NCBI GenBank assembly: GCA_041691815.1
Contig: JBEPTZ010000011.1
Location: 1-61,482, forward strand
Direction: 5' to 3'
Source of the DNA: 70-18 sp041691815
GTDB taxonomy: Bacteria; Pseudomonadota; Alphaproteobacteria; Acetobacterales; Acetobacteraceae
Length of the DNA stretch: 61,482 bases
How positions within the stretch are numbered: position 1 is the stretch's first letter; the number at the start of each line of letters is the position of its first letter. Of the stretch, positions 55,820 through 61,482 are shown in pieces. The notes beneath the pieces were generated by a model. That model was given only the letters and a program-made list of their open reading frames with translations. It had not been told where the DNA came from and did no database searches. The position numbers were made by a program, and so were the translations under genes.

Positions 55820-55838
55820 TATATCGTAGTGCGATATA
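55820..55838. promoter_or_regulatory. Probable operator of the MarR-family regulator
   Basis: TATATCG (55820-55826) and its exact complement CGATATA (55832-55838) flank a 5-base centre, a 19-base AT-rich palindrome in otherwise GC-rich DNA. It lies 27 bases upstream of the MarR start and 86 before the CLC start, the usual place for an autoregulatory MarR site. Confidence 0.7.
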
Positions 55839-55923
55839 GCCGGCCGCGTGCGCCGCGCCTAGCGCCCTGCCGCCCTTCCTAATGCGTCCCGCGCCGGAAG
55901 GCACCTGTTCAGAAGTCCCGCCG

Positions 55924-57792
55924 ATGAAACCAGTCAAGCTTGCCGTCACCGATACCGGCGCGGAACCGCGACACCCACCGGTGCACTACCTGGGCGATTT
56001 CTCGGTCAGCCCGCGTGTGCTGCTGATCTCGCTGATGGCGGTGGTGGTGGGCACTGCCGCGGTGGCGGCCGGCGTGGTGCTGCTGAAGCTGATCCGGCTG
56101 GTGACCAATTTCTCCTATTTTGGCCAGTTCACCCTGGCCGACCAGAAGCTCGGCACCTCGCCGTTCGGGCTGTGGGTGGTGCTGATCCCGGTGGCCGGCG
56201 CGCTGATCATCGGCTTCATGGCGCGCTATGGCAGCGAGAAGATCCGTGGCCACGGCATTCCGGAGGCGATCGAGGCGATCCTGCTCGGGCGGTCACGGCT
56301 GGATGTGCGGGTGGCGATTTTGAAGCCGCTGTCTTCGGCGATCGTGATCGGCACCGGCGGTCCGTTCGGCGCCGAAGGGCCGATCATCATGACCGGCGGG
56401 GCGATCGGCTCGCTGATCGCGCAGTTGCTGCCGGTGAGCGACAGCGAGCGCAAGACGCTGCTGGTGGCCGGCGCGGCGGCCGGCATGACCACGGTGTTCG
56501 GCACCCCGATCGCCGCGATCATGCTGGCGGTGGAACTGCTGCTGTTCGAATGGTCGCCGCGCAGCTTCGTGCCGGTGGCGGTGGCCTCGATTCTGGCGGC
56601 GGTGGAGCGGCACGCGCTGCATATGCCCTCGCCGCTGTTTCCGTTCACCGGCACGGTGGATATCTCGCTGCTGGCGCTGGCCTGCTGGGCGTTCATGGGG
56701 TTGATGGGCGGGCTGCTCTCCGGGCTGCTGACGCAGCTGGTGTATGCCTGCGAGGACGTATTCCTGAAGCTGCCGATCCATTGGATGTGGTGGCCGGCGA
56801 TCGGCGGCCTGGTGGTCGGGCTGGGCGGGCTGCTGGCGCCGGATGCGCTGGGGGTCGGCTACGACAACATCGCACAGATGCTGCAGGGCCATATGCTGAT
56901 CACCGCGGCGGTGCTGCTGCTGGTGGTGAAATGCGTGATCTGGGCGGTGGCGCTGGGCTCCGGCACCTCGGGCGGCATATTGGCGCCGCTGCTGATCATC
57001 GGCGGCGCCATGGGCACGCTGCTGGCCGGCTACATGCCGATGGGCAGCACCGGGTTCTGGGCGCTGCTGGCGATGGCGGCGACGATGGGCGGCACCATGC
57101 GCTCGCCGCTGACCGCGACGTTTTTCGCCGCCGAGCTGACCGGCAACAGCCATGTGCTGCTGCCGCTGATCGCCGCCTGCAGCACCGCGCATGTGGTGAC
57201 GGTGCTGCTGATGCGGCGCTCGATTCTGACCGAGAAGGTGGCGCGGCGCGGGCACCATATCATCCGCGAATACCGCATCGACCCGTTCGCACTGACCAAG
57301 GTGGAGCAGGTGATGACCACCAAGGTGGACACGGTGGCAGCGGAATTGACGCTGCACGGCGCGGCCGCACTGCTGACCGACCCGGCGACCCGGCATCCGA
57401 GCTTTCCGGTGGTGGACGCCGCGGGGCGGGTGCTGGGGGTGCTGGACCCGCCGGCGGTGCTGCGCTGGCGGCGGCGGGGGATCCATCGCGGCACCAGCAT
57501 CGGCAGCATATTGGGGCCGACCAAGGTGGGGCCGACCAAAGTGCCGCTGGCCTATCCCGACGAGTTTCTCGACAGCCTGGCGGACCGGATGACGACGCTG
57601 AACGTGGCGCATATGCCGGTGGTGTCGCGCGAGGGGCAGAAGCTGGTGGGCTATGTGGGCTGGAAGGACCTGATGCGGGTGCGCACCCGGCGGCAGGTGG
57701 AGGAACGGCAGCGGATCACCTTCTTCCCGATGGGGCGGCACCCGGCGGCGCCGGTGACGGCCGAGGCGCCGGGCGGCAACGGCGACTCCTAG
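55924..57792 (+). CDS. clcA: CLC-family chloride channel or H+/Cl- antiporter with CBS domains
   Basis: 622 residues. CLC core with many helices and the selectivity motifs 'GIPEAIEAIL' (GxGxP-like), 'GTGGPFGAEGPIIMTGGAIGS' (carries the gating Glu) and 'ALGSGTSGGILAPLLIIGGAMG'. A late helix carries 'TMRSPLTATFFAAELTGN'. After about residue 455 two CBS domains follow ('VEQVMTTKVDTVAAELTLHGAAALL', 'LNVAHMPVVSREGQKLVGYVGWKDLM'). The central motif is GAEGP instead of GKEGP or GREGP. Moves chloride or fluoride across the inner membrane; the CBS pair may sense nucleotides. Divergent from the MarR gene. Confidence 0.93.
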   Translation: MKPVKLAVTDTGAEPRHPPVHYLGDFSVSPRVLLISLMAVVVGTAAVAAGVVLLKLIRLVTNFSYFGQFTLADQKLGTSPFGLWVVLIPVAGALIIGFMARYGSEKIRGHGIPEAIEAILLGRSRLDVRVAILKPLSSAIVIGTGGPFGAEGPIIMTGGAIGSLIAQLLPVSDSERKTLLVAGAAAGMTTVFGTPIAAIMLAVELLLFEWSPRSFVPVAVASILAAVERHALHMPSPLFPFTGTVDISLLALACWAFMGLMGGLLSGLLTQLVYACEDVFLKLPIHWMWWPAIGGLVVGLGGLLAPDALGVGYDNIAQMLQGHMLITAAVLLLVVKCVIWAVALGSGTSGGILAPLLIIGGAMGTLLAGYMPMGSTGFWALLAMAATMGGTMRSPLTATFFAAELTGNSHVLLPLIAACSTAHVVTVLLMRRSILTEKVARRGHHIIREYRIDPFALTKVEQVMTTKVDTVAAELTLHGAAALLTDPATRHPSFPVVDAAGRVLGVLDPPAVLRWRRRGIHRGTSIGSILGPTKVGPTKVPLAYPDEFLDSLADRMTTLNVAHMPVVSREGQKLVGYVGWKDLMRVRTRRQVEERQRITFFPMGRHPAAPVTAEAPGGNGDS

Positions 57793-58271
57793 GCGCGGGT
57801 CAGGCCGGCGGCTGGCGGCTGGCGGCTGACCCGCCACTGCCAGAAGCACAGCGCCGGGGTGACCGCCAGTTCCATGCACAGGCCGAACAGCATCGGCAGC
57901 GGCGGCGCGCCATGCACCTCGATGCCGATCGCCCGGCCGAGGCCGCCGGCGAACACGATCGCGGTGAGCAGGCGGAAGGCGCCGCCGCGCCGCTCGATGC
58001 CGGGGATCAGCGCCCAGTAGGCCAGGCCGATGCCGAGCAACAGGCCGGACAGATAGCGGAAATGGCTGTCCAGCGCCGGGGCGCCGGCAAAACCGTGCTG
58101 CGCCATCGCCGGGCCGAGCAGCACCCCGGCCAGGCCGGCGCCGACCGGCACCAGGCCGCCGATGGCGATGGCGATTTGCAGGGCGCGGCGATTATTCAGC
58201 AGGCTGGTGGCGGGCAAGCGGGGGCGCAGGGTCATGCCGGCATCAAGCCCGAGTTTGGCGGCCGGCGCCAT
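57789..58271 (-). CDS. DUF4345 family membrane protein
   Basis: 160 residues from the ATG at 58271; ATG 58235 (148 residues) is equally possible. Four helices, with 'QIAIAIGGLVPVGAGLAGVLLGPAM' and 'HFRYLSGLLLGIGLAYWALIPGIERRG' and 'LPMLFGLCMELAVTPALCFWQWRV' matching DUF4345, of unknown function. The stop overlaps the end of the CLC gene by four bases (convergent). A terminator-like hairpin lies directly upstream, so its promoter must be inside or close to 58235-58280. Confidence 0.75.
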   Translation of the reverse strand: MAPAAKLGLDAGMTLRPRLPATSLLNNRRALQIAIAIGGLVPVGAGLAGVLLGPAMAQHGFAGAPALDSHFRYLSGLLLGIGLAYWALIPGIERRGGAFRLLTAIVFAGGLGRAIGIEVHGAPPLPMLFGLCMELAVTPALCFWQWRVSRQPPAAGLTRA

Positions 58272-58280
58272 GGGGGCGGG

Positions 58281-58313
58281 CAAAAAGAAACCCCCCGGCT
58301 TGCGCGGAGGGGT
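58281..58313 (-). terminator. Rho-independent terminator on the minus strand
   Basis: Read on the minus strand: ACCCCTCCG, loop CGCAAG, then CCGGGGGGT, followed by TTTCTTTTT. It would end transcripts arriving from the right. No minus-strand gene is visible between 58317 and the integrase, so the original gene, perhaps a small RNA, may lie or have lain at the integration site. Confidence 0.8.
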
Positions 58314-58316
58314 CAA

Positions 58317-58534
58317 GGGTACAGGGAGGCTTCACGTCTGGGAGACCGAAAAAACACCGCTCGGCGGCGTTCCGCCCACGTTCCACGATCCGCACGTTGC
58401 GCAGATTTAGATACGGATTTCAACATTCTGGCGCAGGTAGAATGCAGGTGCAACGCGACTGGTCGCTTGCACTCGCATGTGCCACGGCATGTGCCACGCG
58501 GGGGACAACCAGTCCATTTTAGGAGATATTTCAG
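58317..58534. other. Junction region before the integrase gene, no coding gene seen
   Basis: 218 bases between the DUF4345 terminator and the integrase start. It contains a perfect 12-base tandem repeat (58475-58498) and a T6 run when read on the minus strand near 58350. Genomic islands often enter at the 3' end of a small RNA or tRNA gene; I could not fold a tRNA here. A good AGGAG ribosome site for the integrase is at 58520-58524. Confidence 0.55.
58475..58498 (+). repeat. Perfect 12-base tandem repeat upstream of integrase
   Basis: GCATGTGCCACG occurs twice without spacer. Short direct repeats beside a tyrosine recombinase gene are often arm-type sites for integrase or excisionase, or part of an attachment site. 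A third partial match (GTGCAACGCG near 58448) is weak. Confidence 0.7.
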
Positions 58535-60037
58535 ATGCCAGAGCTACCGCCTCTCGACACGCCCGTTCCCGCCGCTGACCCGGTCTCGGTTCCATGGAAA
58601 TCCGCTGTTGCCGCAGGCAAGGCCAAAGGTGCGCGCTCTGTGCCGGGCGCTCGGCTGCCCCGGCAGGTGCGCAAACAGGCGTTGACCCAGCGGAAACTGG
58701 ATGACCTCGCCCGGCAGCGCCTCGTGACTCCCATCGACTGCTCGGATAGCACCGTGACCGGCCTTGTGGCGCGCGTCCGCCCATCGGGAACAGTCAGCTA
58801 TTTCTTTCGTTGGCGGGGTGGCGGAACGATCAATCGCATCAAACTGAAGGCGTCAACCCTTGACGAAGCGCGCAAACAGGCATTGGCGGCACGGAGTGGC
58901 CGTGCAATCGGCCGCGATCCTCGGGCGATGCCGGCCGCTCACTCGCAGGCGACATCGTTGACGGTGGCCGACGCTGTGCCGCTCTACTTGAAATCGCTGG
59001 AACGGAAGGGCAGGTCTCCCGCATATCTTGCCAACGTTCGTAGCATGTTCGCCAACCACGTGTTGCCCGACATCGGCCGGAAGCGCCTGATCGATCTGAT
59101 CCGGACCGATGTCACCGATCTCTACGAGGCCATCGGAAAAAAGAAGTCGAACAAGACCAGGACGGCCGAGCGCACGGTCACCACGCTGCCGAACAGGGTT
59201 CATGTGCAGATTGTTGCGCTTCTAAACTGGGCGGCAAGGAAGGGCCATCTGCCAGACGGCACCATGCTGATGCTTGAGCGCCCTATCGGGGTCGAACCGA
59301 GCCAACGGCGCGAACGAGACGGCACCAAAATCGTGTTGCGTCTCGAACATCTGGCGCAAATCTGGCTCGCGGTGGCGGAGGAGCGGCTGCACGTCCGTCA
59401 TCTGGTGCGACTGCTGCTACTCCTGCCATCGCGCCGACAGGAGATAACTGCCCTCTCATGGCCCGAAGTCATCGATCTGGCAGATGAGAAGCCCGTGGTC
59501 AGCCTGGATCGCACGACGTTCGATGGGCCGCGCCTTGATCTGCCGCCGGCTCGCATGAAGGGGCGGTAGAGGCAGACCGTTCCCCTCCCGCCACGAGCGG
59601 TGACGATGCTGCAAGAATTGCGCAACCGCCACGGCGCGGATGGGCAATACGTGTTCAGTGTCAGCGCGGGCCGAACCTCCTTCGCTGGCTGGCCCAACGT
59701 CGTCGAGCGGATTCGCGCGCGTTGTCCCGATCTCCCCCTCGGATGGAACGTGCATCTCTTCCGGACCGCTATCGTCACAGCAATGGGGAACATCCTTGAT
59801 GCCGACGCCCTTGTAATCGCTCGCCTTCTACATCACTCGCCTGAAGCGAAGCTCGGCGTTACCGCGATCTATGATCGCAGCAGTCGTTGCCTCCCGATGC
59901 TCGCGACGCTGACCAAGTGGGAGGCACTTTTAATGGAAGCGGTCAGCGCAGAAGAGACCCGCCGCCGCAGCGCAGTAGCGATGGTGATCGGGATGATACC
60001 CTCGGAAAAAAATTCTTTGACACGACGAATGAAATAG
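58535..60037 (+). pseudogene. Tyrosine recombinase (phage/island integrase) interrupted by in-frame amber
   Basis: 500 codons in one frame with a TAG at 59567-59569. The first part (344 residues) has an N-terminal arm-binding region ('YFFRWRGGGTINRIKLKASTLDEARKQAL'), a core-binding domain ('VADAVPLYLKSLERKGRSPAYLANVRSMF') and the first catalytic Arg in 'LPSRRQEITAL'. The part after the stop (from about 59570) carries 'HLFRTAI' (H-x-x-R, His codon at 59753), 'LLHHSPEAKLG' and the nucleophile in 'AIYDRSS'. All catalytic residues exist, but on two sides of the stop. ATG at 58535 has AGGAG upstream. Unless the stop is misread, integration is not possible, which would fix the element in place. Confidence 0.85.
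59567..59569 (+). other. Premature in-frame TAG in the integrase gene
   Basis: AAG GGG CGG TAG AGG CAG ACC GTT. The family reading continues without frame change on both sides ('PPARMKGR' before, 'RQTVPLPPRAV' after). Confidence 0.88.
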
Positions 60038-60166
60038 ACTCCGGTGCGGCGCGTCCGGTATTCTGCTCTTGCGTTGGTCCCCATCAACCCCCGTGGTTGA
60101 TGCGAAATCTCTAATGGTCCAGGATTAAAAGCCGGAGATTACTCTGGCGGGACGCCATCAAATCCA

Positions 60167-60628
60167 GTGAGCGCAGGGCGTTCATATGGAGGCAACGACG
60201 TCGGAGCCGCGAGGCTCCTGAAACCTTGGATGCGGCCTATGCGCCGCGCAAGGAAGCCTGTGAGTGCCAATTCCAACCCCGACGGCAGCACTGCGCTGCT
60301 GGACTACACTTCGCTTCGACTTCGCAAGATCATCAGTAGCCGAACCACCCTCCACCGCTATCTGAAGCGCTCCGCCGATCAGAATCCGTTCCCCACCCCC
60401 TGCCGCCATACTGAGACGGGCCGGCGATATTGGTCGGAGAGGGACGTGCTGGCATGGGTAAAGCGCGAGCGAGAGCGCACGGTTATCAGCGCGGATTCAA
60501 AGCATCTTGTCCGCGACATGAATCCCGCTGTGTGGTCGCCGGGGCGGCCAAAACGCGGCATTTCTACCGAATTGGGTAATACAATATTCGATTCCACCAA
60601 ATATATTCACACATTGAAAGAAATATAA
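60167..60628 (+). CDS. AlpA/excisionase-like helix-turn-helix protein
   Basis: 153 residues if started at GTG 60167; ATG 60230 is another option (132 residues). The central segment 'LRKIISSRTTLHRYLKRSADQNPFPTPCRHTETGRRYWSERDVLAWVKRERER' follows the AlpA/HTH_17 pattern: recognition helix, a short wing, then W-x-E-x-D-V-x-x-W. AlpA proteins regulate integrases or act as recombination directionality factors. The N-terminus is poorly conserved and the C-terminus lies in AT-rich DNA. It sits 130 bases after the integrase remnant. Confidence 0.65.
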   Translation: MSAGRSYGGNDVGAARLLKPWMRPMRRARKPVSANSNPDGSTALLDYTSLRLRKIISSRTTLHRYLKRSADQNPFPTPCRHTETGRRYWSERDVLAWVKRERERTVISADSKHLVRDMNPAVWSPGRPKRGISTELGNTIFDSTKYIHTLKEI

Positions 60629-60730
60629 TAATGATATTAGATTTAAATAACATCGTTCAAATAATAGATAATATTACTACCAAAAAAATATCTTCCGTAG
60701 TATTTTTAATATTACATATGACCTTTTTAG
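60600..60730. other. AT-rich patch in the integrated element
   Basis: About 130 bases that are mostly A and T, against surroundings that are strongly GC-rich, with many runs such as 'aataatgatattagattt'. It covers the 3' end of the AlpA-like gene and the space before the next ORF. Foreign origin and a promoter or silencing region (xenogeneic silencer binding) are possible. A 61-codon frame from 60631 is probably not a gene. Confidence 0.75.
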
Positions 60731-60794
60731 CTGCTCTCGGGAGATATATTACCTGGGCGACGACCTCCCTTCCGTCTCGTTGCCGCTTTCCAAG

Positions 60795-61181
60795 ATGGGC
60801 GAGTTCGGCCTCGTGATCACCCGCGCGCGCCCTCCGACTCCATCAGAACCGGACAGAGGTCGGAATTGGCTGTTCGCCACAGACGCCTATCTCTACGCCC
60901 TGGCCGCATCGATGGTCCCGCCTGACCCGCTTATCATAGTCCTGGACTATGATAAGCATCTACAGCAAGTGCAAGGAACGACAGCGCCGGCGCTTGACCT
61001 GGACTTGGAACTATACCTGGAAGACTATGGTGTCACCTACCAGTTCGCGTATGTGATGTACTCGGAAGGATGGACACCGGATGACGACGGGCCAATCCAC
61101 TGGCGTGATCCGGATTTCGCGTGCGCCCTTGTGTTCGAGACCACAGAGGCCCGCGCGTTGGGCCTAATTACTCTCCCTTGA
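60795..61181 (+). CDS. Hypothetical acidic protein of the integrated element
   Basis: 128 residues from the ATG at 60795. It is acidic, with 'RNWLFATDAYLYALAAS', 'DPLIIVLDYDKHLQQVQG', 'DLDLELYLEDYGVTYQFAYVMYSEGWTPDDDGPIHWRDPDFACALVFET'. I recognise no domain. The open frame continues upstream to 60672 without ATG, and the extra peptide 'SREIYYLGDDLPSVSLPLS' also reads naturally. The true start could be TTG at 60780 or a rare codon, or the 5' end has been cut by rearrangement. A small immunity-like or phage-derived protein is conceivable but not shown. Confidence 0.5.
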   Translation: MGEFGLVITRARPPTPSEPDRGRNWLFATDAYLYALAASMVPPDPLIIVLDYDKHLQQVQGTTAPALDLDLELYLEDYGVTYQFAYVMYSEGWTPDDDGPIHWRDPDFACALVFETTEARALGLITLP

Positions 61182-61482
61182 GAGCCATCTCCGCGCCGGC
61201 GCGACACCGGGGCGGGGCCTCACCATCCTGGGATGTCTGACATCCGCGGTTAGGCCCTGTTCGTCGGTAATCGTCGATACGTTCAGCCGCGAAAATCTGG
61301 CGCTGGCAGGTACCATGACGAAGGCCATCATGATGTCATCCGCGCCGGCGCTGAAAGACGCACAGCCTGAGCAGCCCAGCGAACCTGAGTCCGAGGCGAC
61401 GCCCGCCACAACGGACCTACACCTATGCTAGAGCATGTCCGGGTCACCTTGGCTCATATCCGGCGTGCCGGATATAGTTTGC
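61182..61482. other. Right edge: possible transposase remnant and palindromes
   Basis: No complete gene. A plus-strand frame near 61262-61311 reads 'VIVDTFSRENLALAGT', similar in feel to the catalytic-core DxFSRE motif of IS3-family OrfB; it then runs into a non-homologous tail ending at 61432. Near the edge, GCTAGAGCATGTCCGG (61425-61440) shares 15 of 16 bases with the inverted repeat at 27177. ATATCCGGC and GCCGGATAT (61456-61475) form a perfect palindrome around GT. Confidence 0.4.

Noticed and set aside
61250..61432. IS3-type transposase gene.
   Set aside because: Only about 15 residues resemble OrfB, with no flanking terminal repeats in the window; kept as a weak note only.

Overview
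The window is GC-rich DNA with dense, mostly well-packed genes. It looks like the chromosome of an alphaproteobacterium, probably an acetic-acid-bacterium relative (Acetobacteraceae). The reasons are a trpGDC-moaC ... moeA-lexA neighbourhood typical of Alphaproteobacteria, a LexA box of the alphaproteobacterial type (GTTC-N7-GTTC), many aerobic molybdenum hydroxylase and dipeptide-type ABC transporter genes, and Tat-exported proteins. The family-level assignment is inference. I saw no rRNA, tRNA or CRISPR array.

Layout. 0.2-3.8 kb: a DUF1330 protein, then on the minus strand a glycan pair: a deacetylase-glycosyltransferase (GT8) fusion and a GT4 gene broken by an in-frame amber codon. 3.8-4.8 kb: no recognisable gene. 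4.8-12.6 kb: one minus-strand gene string with four dipeptide-type ABC transporter subunits (no binding protein), followed by the three subunits of a xanthine dehydrogenase/CO dehydrogenase-like Mo enzyme. 13.0-19.4 kb: GtrA, MepA endopeptidase, an MFS exporter, an orphan Mo-enzyme large subunit and a TPR protein. 19.3-27.8 kb: a divergent polysaccharide deacetylase, trpG-trpD(frameshifted)-trpC-moaC, two inserted genes (DapA-like, class A beta-lactamase-like), moeA, lexA and a GNAT acetyltransferase. 27.8-33.5 kb: a second, complete dipeptide-type ABC system with a Tat-exported binding protein. 33.8-39.0 kb: DUF192, an AI-2E-type permease, DUF3253, DUF1499, an SbmA/YddA-like ABC protein, a histidine phosphatase and a 46-residue secreted peptide. 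39.2-44.5 kb: recQ and the cydDC exporter. 44.6-50.6 kb: a Tat-signal protein, an M20 amidohydrolase, otsA, a frameshifted Gfo/Idh/MocA gene and a prolyl aminopeptidase. 50.6-55.3 kb: a partial inositol-type catabolic cluster (SDR, TIM-barrel isomerase, iolG, divergent iolD). 55.3-58.3 kb: a MarR regulator divergent from a CBS-domain CLC protein, then a DUF4345 protein. 58.5-61.5 kb: the start of an integrated element with a broken tyrosine recombinase, an AlpA-like DNA-binding protein, an AT-rich patch and an orphan ORF.

Connections. Molybdenum recurs: two Mo-hydroxylase loci and the cofactor genes moaC and moeA. The two PepT-family ABC systems could feed substrates to these enzymes. Dispersed palindromic repeats with T/A-rich hairpins occur at 18.0, 42.7 and 49.5 kb; one splits cydD from cydC. 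Four genes are interrupted (two amber stops, two single-base frameshifts), so either real decay or consensus errors need to be excluded. No clearly undescribed multi-gene system could be demonstrated. The best candidates for novelty are the deacetylase-GT8 fusion, the SBP-less transporter joined to a Mo hydroxylase, the repeat family, and the unexplored element at the right edge.
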